From positions 192,742 through 256,741 of the forward strand of contig JAIXQF010000001.1 in assembly GCA_027484085.1 (NCBI GenBank): DNA of 64,000 nt. Reading direction: 5' to 3'. Position 1 is the first letter of the stretch; every line of letters starts with the position of its first letter. The stretch is from Actinomycetales bacterium (GTDB taxonomy: Bacteria > Actinomycetota > Actinomycetes > S36-B12 > UBA5976). The position numbers were made by a program, and so were the translations under genes. The notes beneath the pieces were generated by a model. It saw nothing but the letters and a program-made list of their open reading frames with translations. It had not been told where the DNA came from and ran no database searches. Shown here piece after piece: positions 8,663-18,631 of the stretch.

Positions 8663-10441
8663 ATGAAGTTGAACCCGTGGGCGAAAGTCGGGACGCTAGC
8701 TGTTGTTGTAATGGCCAGTGTCGCGCTTCTGGGCGGGTCAATAATCGTTCGAAATTCTCCTGGCAACTTCAATGCGGGTCTAACGAGACCCGTAGGCGAT
8801 GGCGATACTCCAGGCGGGTTACTGCGTCTTGGGTCATCGCTTCCGTGTGACTCACTCGATCCAGCCAAAACCTTTGACTCATGGTGCGCTGTCGTGCACC
8901 GAACATTCACCAGAAACGTAATGTCATTCGCTGGCAAACCTGGAGACCAAGGTCTGGTTGTGGCACCGGACTTAGCAGCCGGATTACCCGTCACTAACGC
9001 GGAAAAGACTTCTTGGACTTTCACTCTTAGATCTGATGTATTCTGGAGTGATGGCACGGCAGTTACTGCAGCCGATGTTAAGTATTCAGTGCAACGGTTA
9101 TACGACGATTCACTTCAAAGCCCAGTTTCACTTGATGCCTTGTGCTTACTTAGCACCTGTAATTCAGGAAAGCCTGATTACCTTGGACCATACGTAACAC
9201 CAAATGAAGATTTACCGTCAATAGTTACCCCGGACGACCGTACGATTACATTCAACTTATCCAGAACCTTTTACGAATTTCCTAGACTACTTGCCACACC
9301 GCAGTTTGCACCAATTCAAAAGTCACGCGATATCTCGTTAATTCAAGCTGGGTCAACTTACGCTTCAAACCCAGCATCAAATGGACCATTTGTCTTGACC
9401 ATAGATCAGGCTGAATTGCAGTACTCGTTTACTAAGAATCAAATGTGGACACAAGCTTCAGACGGCATTCGGATTCCAAAAGTAGATGCCATGTCTTGGA
9501 AAGTTTTTCCAAATGCGGATTCAACTGACCAGGCACTTCTCGCTGGTGAAATCGACGTGAAGCTAAATTATGGGCTTGCCCAGACTGCGCGTGATGCAAC
9601 TTTGGCTGAAAGAAGTAAGCGCGCACTAATTGATAATCCAGAAATGAGTTTCGTTAACTTCTTAGTTGTCAGTCCAACTGTGGCACCGCTTGATCGCGCT
9701 CCATGTCGGGATGCAATCTTCTATGCATTGGACAAAGCGGATTTACAAAACGTCCGTGGTGGCAGCGCCTCAGCGGCAATCGCGCACTCACTGAGTTCAC
9801 CAACGATTCTTGGATACGAAAGTTCCTACAATCCATATCCAAGCGGCAGCGATGAGAGTGGAAACATTCGGCGTGCGAAGCAAAGTTTGGCGCAATGTGG
9901 TTATCCCGATGGCTTCCAGGTAAACATGGCCTATGTTGAAATTGGAATCGGAAGGGATATCTTTCTTTCAGTTCAGAAAAGTTTGGCACGAATTGGAATT
10001 GTGGTAGATCCAATCGAGTATGCAAACTTCGCTGAGTACTTCACGACCGGATTGGGTTCTCCGGAAAACATGAGCACTCAGGAAATCGGATTGGCATCCA
10101 CTGGGTGGGGCCCAGATTTTTCATCTTCATATTCGTTTTGGAGCCCCCTAGCTGACGGTAGAAAAATCAAGCCCTCATCGAATTTGAATTTTGCCGAACT
10201 TAACCTAGACGAACTCAACTTGCTCCTGGATTCGTTAGAAGTAGCAGAGACTCCGGCAGAAACCGCTCGCATCAGTCGTGAAATTGAGCTACTAGTTATG
10301 AGCGAATCCGTTTATTTGCCGTACGCAGTGGATCGCATCGTTTTATATCGTCCTAAAGCCTTAACGGACGTCTACGTACAAATCGCCCTTGGCAATCAAT
10401 ATGACCTAGTGAACATCGGAAAACAGGAAAATTCTCAATAA
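8663..10441 (+). CDS. Family 5 (peptide/LpqW-like) solute-binding protein, membrane-anchored
   Basis: A 592-residue extracytoplasmic binding protein. The N-terminus (residues about 8-28) is a hydrophobic signal or anchor segment without a lipobox cysteine, so it is either a signal-anchored or secreted protein, unlike the second binding protein at 11648. The SBP_bac_5 hallmark WTFTLRSDVFWSDGTAVTAADVKYS is at about residues 114-138. Its place directly after typA corresponds to lpqW in mycobacteria, which influences cell-envelope glycolipid synthesis rather than uptake; whether this one binds peptides or has such a role cannot be told. It lies 9 bp after typA. Confidence 0.85.
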   Translation: MKLNPWAKVGTLAVVVMASVALLGGSIIVRNSPGNFNAGLTRPVGDGDTPGGLLRLGSSLPCDSLDPAKTFDSWCAVVHRTFTRNVMSFAGKPGDQGLVVAPDLAAGLPVTNAEKTSWTFTLRSDVFWSDGTAVTAADVKYSVQRLYDDSLQSPVSLDALCLLSTCNSGKPDYLGPYVTPNEDLPSIVTPDDRTITFNLSRTFYEFPRLLATPQFAPIQKSRDISLIQAGSTYASNPASNGPFVLTIDQAELQYSFTKNQMWTQASDGIRIPKVDAMSWKVFPNADSTDQALLAGEIDVKLNYGLAQTARDATLAERSKRALIDNPEMSFVNFLVVSPTVAPLDRAPCRDAIFYALDKADLQNVRGGSASAAIAHSLSSPTILGYESSYNPYPSGSDESGNIRRAKQSLAQCGYPDGFQVNMAYVEIGIGRDIFLSVQKSLARIGIVVDPIEYANFAEYFTTGLGSPENMSTQEIGLASTGWGPDFSSSYSFWSPLADGRKIKPSSNLNFAELNLDELNLLLDSLEVAETPAETARISREIELLVMSESVYLPYAVDRIVLYRPKALTDVYVQIALGNQYDLVNIGKQENSQ

Positions 10442-10563
10442 AATAGCGGATTTTTCCAGGTAAGACTTCTCACATAATTCCAATTTCGGTATCGGCGCCA
10501 GGCAGTATCCAAATAGACTTCGAAAGTTAAGACTGGGTAAACCAGCGGAAAGGCGACCCCTGA

Positions 10564-11529
10564 ATGTCAATTGCCAAAGCCACTAAAAATGATGTCGTAG
10601 TGGGTCGTACCCTACGACAGCTGGCTTGGGCCCGACTCCGCAAAGATCGCGTGGCAATGTCCAGCATGTTTGTCCTCGGGCTGATTGTGCTTATTGCAAT
10701 CTTTGGTCCGCTGATTTCCAAGTGGCTTGGCGTTAATCCCTACGATTTCAATACCGATTTATTGAGCGATGCGGGCAGCTTGCCGCTGGGTCCATTTGGC
10801 GGAGTTTCACGAGATCACCCCCTTGGTGTTGAACCACTAACTGGCCGAGATATTCTGGCGCGTCTTCTTTACGGCTCAAGAATTTCATTGTTCATTGCGC
10901 TGTCGGCAACCTTCGTTACCGTGTTCGTTGGAACAGTCGTGGGAATCATTGCGGGCTATTCACGGGGCAGAACAGACATTGTGCTGAGCCGATTCATGGA
11001 TATAACTTTGGCGTTCCCGCTTCTGCTGGTAATCATCGCAATGACTCCCGTCATTGAACAACGACTTCAATCCTTAGGACTACCTGCAGGAAATCCATCA
11101 CGAATCACGACATTGATTTTGGTACTGAGTGTTTTTGGTTGGCCTTATTTAGCCCGCCTGATCAGAGGACAAGTTCTTTCACTTCGTGAACGAGAGTTCG
11201 TTGAAGCTGCGGTATCAATTGGATCAAGCAAGCGAAGAATTCTATTCCGGGAGTTGCTACCTAACCTTTGGGCTCCAATCTTGGTTTACGCAACTATCGC
11301 AATGCCAGCATTGATTGGCGCCGAAGCTGCACTTGCGTACCTTGGCATCTCGGTCGTCCCACCTACACCAACCTGGGGATCGATGCTTGAGGAATCCGTT
11401 GGATATTTCACAGTCGATCCGTTTTATTTCTTTGTACCACTGTCCATGTTGTTAGCAGCTGTTCTGTCTTTCAATTTACTTGGCGATGCCTTGCGCGACG
11501 CACTCGATCCAAAGGCAGATCGAAACTAG
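10564..11529 (+). CDS. Peptide ABC transporter permease (DppC/OppC type)
   Basis: A 321-residue inner-membrane permease with an N-terminal OppC domain (first membrane helix about residues 39-58) and the binding-protein-dependent transport motif EAAVSIGSSKRRILFRELLPN near residue 220, where the ATPase docks. Followed by WGSMLEE and the usual C-terminal LRDALDPK. The 122-bp spacer before it shows no clear terminator. It probably pairs with the DppB-type permease at 13432. Confidence 0.92.
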   Translation: MSIAKATKNDVVVGRTLRQLAWARLRKDRVAMSSMFVLGLIVLIAIFGPLISKWLGVNPYDFNTDLLSDAGSLPLGPFGGVSRDHPLGVEPLTGRDILARLLYGSRISLFIALSATFVTVFVGTVVGIIAGYSRGRTDIVLSRFMDITLAFPLLLVIIAMTPVIEQRLQSLGLPAGNPSRITTLILVLSVFGWPYLARLIRGQVLSLREREFVEAAVSIGSSKRRILFRELLPNLWAPILVYATIAMPALIGAEAALAYLGISVVPPTPTWGSMLEESVGYFTVDPFYFFVPLSMLLAAVLSFNLLGDALRDALDPKADRN

Positions 11530-11530
11530 A

Positions 11531-11557
11531 TTTTTCAGTTTCTCGAGAACTGAAAAA
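11531..11557 (+). terminator. Hairpin after the dppC-like gene
   Basis: TTTTTCAGTT (11531-11540) pairs with AACTGAAAAA (11548-11557) around TCTCGAG. The stem starts with T and ends with A, so it reads as terminator-like on both strands. It may reduce read-through from the permease into the binding-protein gene or protect the upstream mRNA. Confidence 0.55.
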
Positions 11558-11588
11558 AATCACTTCCTCAACCGGGGGAGTGAATAAA

Positions 11589-11633
11589 GTGATTCATCCG
11601 AATCACGACCTAAAGAAGCGGTGAACCCGCTTC
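11589..11633 (+). promoter_or_regulatory. Two small hairpins in the leader of the binding-protein gene
   Basis: GTGATTC/GAATCAC (11589-11595 with 11600-11606) and GAAGCGG/CCGCTTC (11615-11621 with 11627-11633) lie in tandem just before the Shine-Dalgarno GGAGG and the ATG at 11648. They could stabilise the leader of a highly expressed mRNA. No known riboswitch fold is recognised. Confidence 0.4.
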
Positions 11634-11647
11634 TCAATGGAGGAAAT

Positions 11648-13339
11648 ATGAAGAAGTCGACAGGCATCCGCTTCGGCGTTGGTGCAGCGTCGCTTGCTCT
11701 TTTGCTAACCGCTTGCGGTGGCGGAAGTGACACAGCGAATGGTGGTGGAACAAAAGGCGGAACTCTCTACATCCTGACGGAGGCAGAGCAGATCCTGCAC
11801 TTGGATCCACAACGTAACTACACGGGTGAAGACCTAGCCTTTGCTAGCGCCTACCTAAACCGCACACTTACTCAGTACGCACTGAGCAAGGACAACAATG
11901 AAGCCAGCCAGCTAGTTGCAGATGCAGCTACCGATACTGGCACCACACCTGATGGTGGCCTAACTTGGGAATTCACTCTTAAGGACGGCATGAAGTGGGA
12001 AGACGGCAAGGATGTAACTTGTGAAGACTTCAAGTACGGCATCTCACGCACTTTCGCCACAGATGTAATTACTGATGGCCCAGCATATGCAATGACAATG
12101 CTAAATGTCACTGATTACAAGGGACCATATGTTGATGATCCTGCGGGTCAGGCTTCATACGACGCAGCTGTAGTTTGTGAAGGCAACAAGATTACTTTCA
12201 ATCTTGCAAAGCCAGCATCAGACTTTAACTACGCCGTTACTCTAAGTGCGTTTGCCGCAGTTCGCGAAGATGCTGACACCGGTGAAACATACGACGACAA
12301 CGTATTGTCAAACGGCCCATACAAGATCGAGTCCTACGTAAAGAAGGACAAGCTGGTATTGGTTCGTAATGAGAATTGGGATCCAGCAACCGATACTTTC
12401 CGTGGCGCCTACCCAGATCGCATCGAGTATGTATTCTCACAACCGGCTGCAGTTATCACTGAGCGTTTGATGGCTGATTCTGGCGATGACCAGATGGCAA
12501 TTTCTCCAGATAGCGTCGATTCGGCCAAGCTCGCTGTTGTATTCAGTGATGCAAAGTATGAAAAGCGTCGTTACGACGAACTAGATCCATATGTTCGTTA
12601 CTACGCAATCAACACCAAGAAGGTTCCAAACGTAAAGCATCGTCAGGCAATCCTTGCCGCTGTAAACCGTGACGAACTTCGCACAATTGCTGGTGGCGAG
12701 TACGCCGGTGACTACGCAGATGGTGTTGTAAAGCCAAACATTGGTGCTGATTATGCACCGACTGGCTTGTGGGATGGCCTGCTAGGTGAGGCAATTCCAG
12801 CTGAAGGTAATCCAGAGTTTGCAAAGAAATTGATTGCAGAGTCCGGTGAGGCATTCCCTCAGCCATTCGTAATTGATTATGCGCAAAGTGAAACCAATGA
12901 CAAGGCAGCAGCCTCATTAGTTGCTTCACTTGCAAAGGGTGGCATTGTGGCGACTCTTAATCCACTAGAAGCTGGTGCCTACTATGGCGTAGTACTTGAT
13001 CCTGCTAAGCAGGGCTCAATGTCTGCATCGGGTTGGGCTCCAGACTGGTCAAATGCATCAACAGTTATTCCAGAACTGTTTGCTGCAAATGGTGGATTCA
13101 ACCTTTCGCAGTGGGATGATGCAGCTTTCTTAGCTGAATCAGATGCTGCAAAGGTCATCACCGATCGCGCTGAACAAGCCACGGCATGGCAGGCACTAAG
13201 CAAGAAGTCAATGGAATTGGCACTTGCTTTACCTACCCGCTTTGGTAAGGAACAGCGCATCCATGGCTCAAAGGTCAATGGTGCCTACATTTGGGGACCA
13301 TACGGCTCATGGCCATACGCATCACTATCAGTTAACTAG
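11648..13339 (+). CDS. Peptide ABC transporter solute-binding lipoprotein
   Basis: A 563-residue lipoprotein: MKKS start, hydrophobic core and lipobox LLTAC followed by GGGSD. The SBP_bac_5 signature LTWEFTLKDGMKWEDGKDVTCEDFKYG lies about residues 100-126. ATG 11648 is chosen because GGAGGAAAT sits directly upstream; an upstream in-frame GTG at 11621 would put extra residues before the signal peptide. It should capture oligopeptides outside the membrane and deliver them to the DppB/DppC permeases. Its position between the two permease genes is an unusual order. Codon use is more biased than in its neighbours (frequent AAG and GCA), consistent with high expression. Confidence 0.93.
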   Translation: MKKSTGIRFGVGAASLALLLTACGGGSDTANGGGTKGGTLYILTEAEQILHLDPQRNYTGEDLAFASAYLNRTLTQYALSKDNNEASQLVADAATDTGTTPDGGLTWEFTLKDGMKWEDGKDVTCEDFKYGISRTFATDVITDGPAYAMTMLNVTDYKGPYVDDPAGQASYDAAVVCEGNKITFNLAKPASDFNYAVTLSAFAAVREDADTGETYDDNVLSNGPYKIESYVKKDKLVLVRNENWDPATDTFRGAYPDRIEYVFSQPAAVITERLMADSGDDQMAISPDSVDSAKLAVVFSDAKYEKRRYDELDPYVRYYAINTKKVPNVKHRQAILAAVNRDELRTIAGGEYAGDYADGVVKPNIGADYAPTGLWDGLLGEAIPAEGNPEFAKKLIAESGEAFPQPFVIDYAQSETNDKAAASLVASLAKGGIVATLNPLEAGAYYGVVLDPAKQGSMSASGWAPDWSNASTVIPELFAANGGFNLSQWDDAAFLAESDAAKVITDRAEQATAWQALSKKSMELALALPTRFGKEQRIHGSKVNGAYIWGPYGSWPYASLSVN

Positions 13340-13364
13340 TTTCTTCTAGTAACTATCGTTGGCG

Positions 13365-13394
13365 GCTGTGAGCGAACTTAGGTTCGCTCACAGC
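13365..13394 (+). terminator. Strong hairpin between binding-protein and permease genes
   Basis: A perfect 13-bp stem (13365-13377 with 13382-13394) and TTAG loop. Such hairpins often stabilise the binding-protein mRNA and lower expression of the downstream permease. There is no long T-run, so partial attenuation or mRNA protection is more likely than full termination. Confidence 0.6.
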
Positions 13395-13431
13395 TCGCTT
13401 TCGAAAATTTAAACCAGAGCGAGAAAGGTTA

Positions 13432-14424
13432 ATGATGTTCCCGTACATAGTGCGAAGAGTCTTCGTCATGATTTTGATGCTGACAATTTTGAGCGTCATC
13501 ACCTTTATCTTGTTCAATGCGGTGCCTACCGACCCAGCGAAGTTAACGTGTGGCAAAACATGTACGCCGGAAATTGTGGCTGCAAATCGAATCAGACTCG
13601 GTCTGGATCAGCCGCTAATTGTTCAATACGTTGAGTGGATAAAAGGCATATTCGTAGGCCGAACCTATGGCACTGGCTCAGCCACATTTGAGTGTTCTGC
13701 GCCATGCTTGGGATACTCATTCCGTAACGGCGAAGAAGTAACAACATTGATTGTTAACGCCCTACCTGTGACTATGTACTTGGCTGTTGGTGCGTTCCTG
13801 CTGTGGATGCTCGTTGGTATTTCGATGGGCATTGCTGCGGCAAAGAATCATGGTAAATGGCAAGACCGAACCATCATGAGTGTTTCCTTGATTGGATATT
13901 CACTACCGGTATTTTTTGTTGGACTTTTGCTTCTAATCTTTGCAATTGTTCGATGGAACTTGTTGCCGTATCCAAACTACGAATCACCATTTGATGATCC
14001 AGTTGCATTTTTCCAAACCATGCTTTTGCCATGGGTGACACTGGCAATTCTTTACGCCGCTTATTACGCAAGGCTCACTCGTTCGCAAATGCTGGAAACT
14101 ATGGGCGAGGATTTCATCCGTACCGCCCGAGCCAAAGGACTTTCGGAGCGAGTGGTATTCCGCAAGCATGCATTCCGTGCCGGCCTAACACCAATTGTCA
14201 CTTCAGCTGGACTCGATCTAGCCGGATTACTGGGCGGCGCAGTTATCACCGAGTACATTTTCAGTTTGCCAGGACTTGGCCGATTGGCGATTGGCGCCGT
14301 TACTGATTATGACCTCCCTACGATTACCGCAACGGTCTTAGTAGCTGCAGTTTTTGTGATCGTTGCCAATCTTGTTGTTGACATTCTTTATGCGGCAATA
14401 GATCCACGGGTGAGACTGTCATGA
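13432..14424 (+). CDS. Peptide ABC transporter permease (DppB/OppB type)
   Basis: A 330-residue inner-membrane permease. N-terminal helix about residues 8-28 (VFVMILMLTILSVITFILFNAVP), an extracytoplasmic loop with four cysteines (CGKTC and ECSAPC), then five further helices and the transport motif RTARAKGLSERVVFRKHAFR. The cysteine-rich loop is less usual and could form two disulfides outside the membrane. GAGAAAGG upstream of ATG 13432 acts as ribosome-binding site; ATG 13435 is possible. The stop overlaps the next start by 4 bp (ATGA). Confidence 0.92.
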   Translation: MMFPYIVRRVFVMILMLTILSVITFILFNAVPTDPAKLTCGKTCTPEIVAANRIRLGLDQPLIVQYVEWIKGIFVGRTYGTGSATFECSAPCLGYSFRNGEEVTTLIVNALPVTMYLAVGAFLLWMLVGISMGIAAAKNHGKWQDRTIMSVSLIGYSLPVFFVGLLLLIFAIVRWNLLPYPNYESPFDDPVAFFQTMLLPWVTLAILYAAYYARLTRSQMLETMGEDFIRTARAKGLSERVVFRKHAFRAGLTPIVTSAGLDLAGLLGGAVITEYIFSLPGLGRLAIGAVTDYDLPTITATVLVAAVFVIVANLVVDILYAAIDPRVRLS

Positions 14425-15452
14425 CAAAAGTGGAAAATGTGATTCTGGAAGTAAAGAATCTGAATGTTGAGTTCACAACGGATGACGGAATCGTGCATGC
14501 GGTTAACAACGTTTCTTACAAGGTCGAACGCGGTAAGACTCTGGCAATCGTAGGCGAATCTGGCTCCGGCAAAAGTGTTTCGAGCCTGGCAGTAATGGGA
14601 TTACTTTCTGCGAGTAACTCAAAAATCTCCGGTGAAGTTTTCTTCAATGGCAATGAGTTGGTGGGCGCAGATCCCGAAGTTATCCGCAAACTTCGTGGTG
14701 ACGAAATGGCAATGATCTTCCAAGATCCACTAAGTGCTTTGCATCCGTACTACACAATTGGCGACCAGTTAATTGAAGCCGTCCTAGTACACCAAAATGT
14801 AAAGAATTCTGAGGCTCGTAGTCGCGCTGCGGAAATGTTAACCAAAGTTGGAATACCGTCCGTGGAGCAACGGATGGATGAATACCCACATCAACTTTCG
14901 GGCGGCATGCGCCAGCGCGTCATGATTGCGATGGCCTTGATCAATGGACCTGAGTTGTTGATCGCAGACGAGCCAACGACGGCTCTTGACGTGACAGTTC
15001 AAGCCCAGATCTTAGATTTACTTCGGGAGCTGCAAAAAGAATTCGGCACAGCGATTGTGCTAATCACACATGACCTAGGCGTTGTTGCTGACTTAGCAGA
15101 TGAAGTACTTGTGATGTACGGCGGTAGTGCGGTCGAACATGCTCCCGTTCGTGAAATTTTTTACTCACCACAAATGCCATACACTTGGGGACTGCTTGCA
15201 TCTATCCCACAAATATCGGCAAAGAAAACACAGTTGGATCCGATTCCGGGATCGCCTCCATCAGCACTTAACATGCCTGCGGGATGCGTATTCGCTCCGC
15301 GATGCGCCTTTAAAGAGCGAGTTGCAGACAACCTTTGTGCTGATAAGTTCCCAGACTTACTTGCTGTTTCAAAAGATCATGAGGCACGTTGCCATCTCAG
15401 CGAAGATCAGCGAACAGCAATTCGCACTGAACGCAAGATTGGCAGGGTTTAA
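14421..15452 (+). CDS. Peptide ABC transporter ATPase (DppD/OppD type)
   Basis: A 343-residue cytoplasmic ATPase: Walker A GESGSGKS at residues 45-52, Q-loop [10 protein letters not shown], signature LSGGMRQRV, Walker [15 protein letters not shown]-loop [12 protein letters not shown]. The C-terminal oligopeptide-transporter domain [12 protein letters not shown]...C...RCHL carries the cysteines found in OppD/DppD proteins that bind an iron-sulfur cluster in some members. Translationally coupled to the upstream permease by an ATGA overlap. Confidence 0.94.
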   Translation: MTKVENVILEVKNLNVEFTTDDGIVHAVNNVSYKVERGKTLAIVGESGSGKSVSSLAVMGLLSASNSKISGEVFFNGNELVGADPEVIRKLRGDEMAMIFQDPLSALHPYYTIGDQLIEAVLVHQNVKNSEARSRAAEMLTKVGIPSVEQRMDEYPHQLSGGMRQRVMIAMALINGPELLIADEPTTALDVTVQAQILDLLRELQKEFGTAIVLITHDLGVVADLADEVLVMYGGSAVEHAPVREIFYSPQMPYTWGLLASIPQISAKKTQLDPIPGSPPSALNMPAGCVFAPRCAFKERVADNLCADKFPDLLAVSKDHEARCHLSEDQRTAIRTERKIGRV

Positions 15453-15455
15453 GTC

Positions 15456-16478
15456 ATGACGGAGCCAATTCTTAAGGTCAAAGACCTTCAAAAGCTTTTC
15501 CCGATTCAAAGCGGTGGGCTATTCAATCGCGTAATTGGAAATGTGCGGGCTGTCGATGGGCTGAATCTTGAAGTTTTGCCTGGTGAAACTCTTGGCCTGG
15601 TTGGCGAGAGTGGTTGTGGCAAGTCAACTGCTGGCCGCGCCATCCTGAGATTAATTGAACCAACTGCTGGAAGCATCGAATTTGATGGCCAAGATATTAC
15701 AAATCTGAAAAAGCAGGACTTAGTTCCGCTGCGACGTGAAATGCAAATGATTTTTCAGGATCCGTTTTCTTCACTGAATCCCCGGCACACCATCGGCGAT
15801 ATTATCGGCGCACCGTTTAGAGTTCAGGGCGTTAAGCCTGAAGGCGGAATCATGAAAGCGGTTCAGGGCCTGATGGATCGGGTTGGATTAAATCCAGAAC
15901 ACTTCAATCGTTATCCAAACGAGTTTTCTGGGGGTCAGCGACAAAGGATTGGAATCGCACGGGCGATTGCACTTAAGCCAAAGTTGATCGTTTGTGATGA
16001 ACCGGTTTCAGCTCTAGACGTTTCGATTCAAGCGCAGGTGCTAAATCTCTTGGATGACATTCAGCAAGAGTTTGGCTTGGCGTATATCTTTATCGCACAC
16101 GACTTATCAGTAGTTCGTCATATTTCTGATCGAGTTGCCGTTATGTATCTCGGCAAAATCATGGAGCAAGCGCCTCAAGAAGTTTTGTACCAGGCACCAT
16201 TGCATCCGTATACCCACGCTTTACTTTCAGCTGTGCCAATTGCAGATCCAGATCTAGAGCGTTCCCGTGAGCGAATCATTTTGTCGGGCGATTTACCAAG
16301 TCCAAGCAACCCACCAAGTGGATGTGTGTTTAGAACCAGATGCTTTAAAGCGCAGGCACGTTGCGAGTCTGAAGTCCCTGAATTGCGCGAGCTGGCAACA
16401 GGCCACAAAGTAGCGTGCCATTTCCCAATGGATTTAACAATCGTGCCTACAGCGTCAGGCAATGACTTTATTAATTAA
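15456..16478 (+). CDS. Peptide ABC transporter ATPase (DppF/OppF type)
   Basis: A 340-residue ATPase that pairs with the DppD-type protein three bases upstream. Walker A GESGCGKS at residues 50-57, signature [15 protein letters not shown], Walker [15 protein letters not shown]-loop [12 protein letters not shown], and the C-terminal [18 protein letters not shown] motif. Last gene of the transporter block; it ends facing the S9 peptidase gene. Confidence 0.94.
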   Translation: MTEPILKVKDLQKLFPIQSGGLFNRVIGNVRAVDGLNLEVLPGETLGLVGESGCGKSTAGRAILRLIEPTAGSIEFDGQDITNLKKQDLVPLRREMQMIFQDPFSSLNPRHTIGDIIGAPFRVQGVKPEGGIMKAVQGLMDRVGLNPEHFNRYPNEFSGGQRQRIGIARAIALKPKLIVCDEPVSALDVSIQAQVLNLLDDIQQEFGLAYIFIAHDLSVVRHISDRVAVMYLGKIMEQAPQEVLYQAPLHPYTHALLSAVPIADPDLERSRERIILSGDLPSPSNPPSGCVFRTRCFKAQARCESEVPELRELATGHKVACHFPMDLTIVPTASGNDFIN

Positions 16479-16500
16479 GTACCGAATCACTAACTTGCTG

Positions 16501-18582
16501 TTATTCGACTCCGAGTTGTTCCTTTAAGTACTCAACTGTAAGCAACATCAAGTTTTCCGAGATGATTTCTTGTGGAGTCATGTGAGTCACACCCGAAAGT
16601 GGCAGAACTGTGTGCGCCTTTTTGTTTGCTAATAGCGCTCCGCTTAGCGAAAGTGAATGGGCAGCAACAACATTGTCATCTGCTAGGCCATGAACGAGCA
16701 TTAGCGGTCGTTCCAATTGACTAGCCATAGGCATTAATGAGTGGTCTTCGTAAATCTCTGGGAACTTCTCAGGATGCCCAAGATAGCGCTCGGTATAAGC
16801 AGTGTCATACCAAAGCCATTCAGTGACCGGGGCACCTGCAACCGCAGCATGGAAAACATCTGGCCGTTTCATAACCGCGAGTGCGGATAGGTAGCCACCG
16901 AATGACCAGCCGGTAATACCTACTCGAGTCTGATCAACATCATCTGGGAAATGCTTTGCAACATCAGCAATGGCTTGCACTTGGTCTTCGATTACTGGAG
17001 TCACAAAGTCTTGGTAAATTGCGTGATCCCAAGCCGGCCCACGGCCACCAGTTCCACGATTGTCGGCAACAATTACCACAAATCCTTGATCAGCAAACCA
17101 CTGATCAATTGCAAAGCTAAGTGAACCCTTGAGAACTTGTGGTCCATGCGGTCCACCGTAAGGTCGCATCATTACCGGGAGTTTTCTGCTGCCATAAACA
17201 TGGTCTCGAGGGAACAAGACTGCCGTATTAACTGCGCAAGCTCCGGTTTGCAGGAAGTGCGCCTGAGAAGTGAAATTAGGCGATTCGGCTAAAGAATCAA
17301 AGTAGTGCTCAGTCTTTACGCCACGGCGGAGTTGATAACTCCGAGTGTGAGTGTCGAGTCGAGATTCCACCACGATCTGCAGGTCTGCAGATGTGCCGGT
17401 TGCAGATGCCATTCCACCTTGAGAAATCTCGGTAATCGATCCGTCAAAGCCAATCCGAAGTAAATCCCGCGACAGCGCATCTTGAGTAGCAACTACATCC
17501 ACATAGTCATCTTTGATATCAACAATCGACATCACTTGGAGGCCGGCAGGTGTGACTGCCTTTCCGGCAATTTGAAGTTCTCGAGTGTCCGTATTTCGAT
17601 TGTCGATTACAGAAAGAATCTGATCTTTATGCCATCGCGGTTGGCCTGAAATTACTTCCACAAACTCGTGATCCGTGACTTCGTGAACGTTCACCAAGCC
17701 CGATGAAGTTGCCGAGTAAGTAACAAATTGCTGTTGGGCGCGATCAGCCACGGTAATGAGTGCATCGCAATCCTTTTGCCACGAGACCGAAATCAAGTAT
17801 TCGAATGAATCGTGATCCCAGCGAATCGATTCGCGCTCACCAGTGATGGAAATCTTTTCCAGTCCAACAATTGCATTTTTAGTGCCAGCTGCCGGGTAGC
17901 GAATTTCCTGGGGAGCTTTTGCAGGAGTTGCAGGATCTGATATCCACCAAGTTTGCACCTGGGTATCGTTCACGGATTCAACAATCAAACTGTCGCTTAT
18001 TGGGGACCACCAAAAACCGTGCATCCGGCCAAACTCTTCGGCAGCAATAAAGTCCGCCAAACCCCAAGCTACATTTTCTGAATCTTCATTAGTTAGATTT
18101 TTCGGCTCACCACCTGTGAAGTTAGTGATCAATAGATCTTTGCCGTTGGACCAAGCGACGAGGTTTCCGTCAGGAGAGAGCCTTGGATCAATTACGGATC
18201 CTTGCACATTTAGGTTTTTCAAACTTGAGTCTGAAGTATCGCCGACAAAAAGTTGTCCTGATAGTGCGAATGCAACCTTAGTGCCGGAATTATCTGTTGA
18301 GTAGCTGGTAATACCAGAGGTGGTTTCGCGCATACGTTCCCGACGAGCCCGTTCAGCGGCTGGTACCTCGGCATCGTCAGCCAACAAGACTCTAGGATCG
18401 GCAAACTTTGTTTCAATCTTGTTTGCTACGTCGTAAATCCAAAGCGAGTTAACCGAATCACGACCGCTATCACTTCGTAAAAATAAAACTTTTTCACCTG
18501 ATTCGCAGATGTGAAAACTGCGTGGTGCGCCTAGCTGAAAATTGCGAGTAGCGGCGCTTTGGCGTGGAAATGATTCGGTCAC
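16501..18582 (-). CDS. Prolyl oligopeptidase family serine peptidase (S9, DPP IV-like)
   Basis: A 693-residue peptidase with an N-terminal beta-propeller (about residues 1-430) and a C-terminal alpha/beta-hydrolase domain. The catalytic triad is readable as Ser560 (GWSFGGY), Asp635 (LADDNV) and His667 (SGVTHM), and DFIAAEEFGRMHGFWWS is the Glu-Glu motif that binds the substrate N-terminus in DPP IV-type enzymes. No signal peptide, so probably cytoplasmic. It likely removes dipeptides from peptides, which fits its place beside the peptide transporter. Starts with GTG. Confidence 0.9.
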   Translation of the reverse strand: MTESFPRQSAATRNFQLGAPRSFHICESGEKVLFLRSDSGRDSVNSLWIYDVANKIETKFADPRVLLADDAEVPAAERARRERMRETTSGITSYSTDNSGTKVAFALSGQLFVGDTSDSSLKNLNVQGSVIDPRLSPDGNLVAWSNGKDLLITNFTGGEPKNLTNEDSENVAWGLADFIAAEEFGRMHGFWWSPISDSLIVESVNDTQVQTWWISDPATPAKAPQEIRYPAAGTKNAIVGLEKISITGERESIRWDHDSFEYLISVSWQKDCDALITVADRAQQQFVTYSATSSGLVNVHEVTDHEFVEVISGQPRWHKDQILSVIDNRNTDTRELQIAGKAVTPAGLQVMSIVDIKDDYVDVVATQDALSRDLLRIGFDGSITEISQGGMASATGTSADLQIVVESRLDTHTRSYQLRRGVKTEHYFDSLAESPNFTSQAHFLQTGACAVNTAVLFPRDHVYGSRKLPVMMRPYGGPHGPQVLKGSLSFAIDQWFADQGFVVIVADNRGTGGRGPAWDHAIYQDFVTPVIEDQVQAIADVAKHFPDDVDQTRVGITGWSFGGYLSALAVMKRPDVFHAAVAGAPVTEWLWYDTAYTERYLGHPEKFPEIYEDHSLMPMASQLERPLMLVHGLADDNVVAAHSLSLSGALLANKKAHTVLPLSGVTHMTPQEIISENLMLLTVEYLKEQLGVE

Positions 18583-18619
18583 CCCTTGATCCTGCCACGT
18601 TTAACTCTCGAGTGTCTCG

Positions 18620-18625
18620 TACAGT
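18620..18625 (+). promoter_or_regulatory. Putative leaderless -10 box of mshB
   Basis: TACAGT followed by TGGTAC (6 nt) and the ATG at 18632, in the 49-bp divergent spacer shared with the S9 peptidase gene. Confidence 0.5.
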
Positions 18626-18631
18626 TGGTAC

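Noticed and set aside
8663-16478. Peptide transporter block as horizontally acquired
   Set aside because: Base composition and context match the neighbourhood, and a typA-linked family-5 binding protein is an ancestral actinobacterial arrangement.
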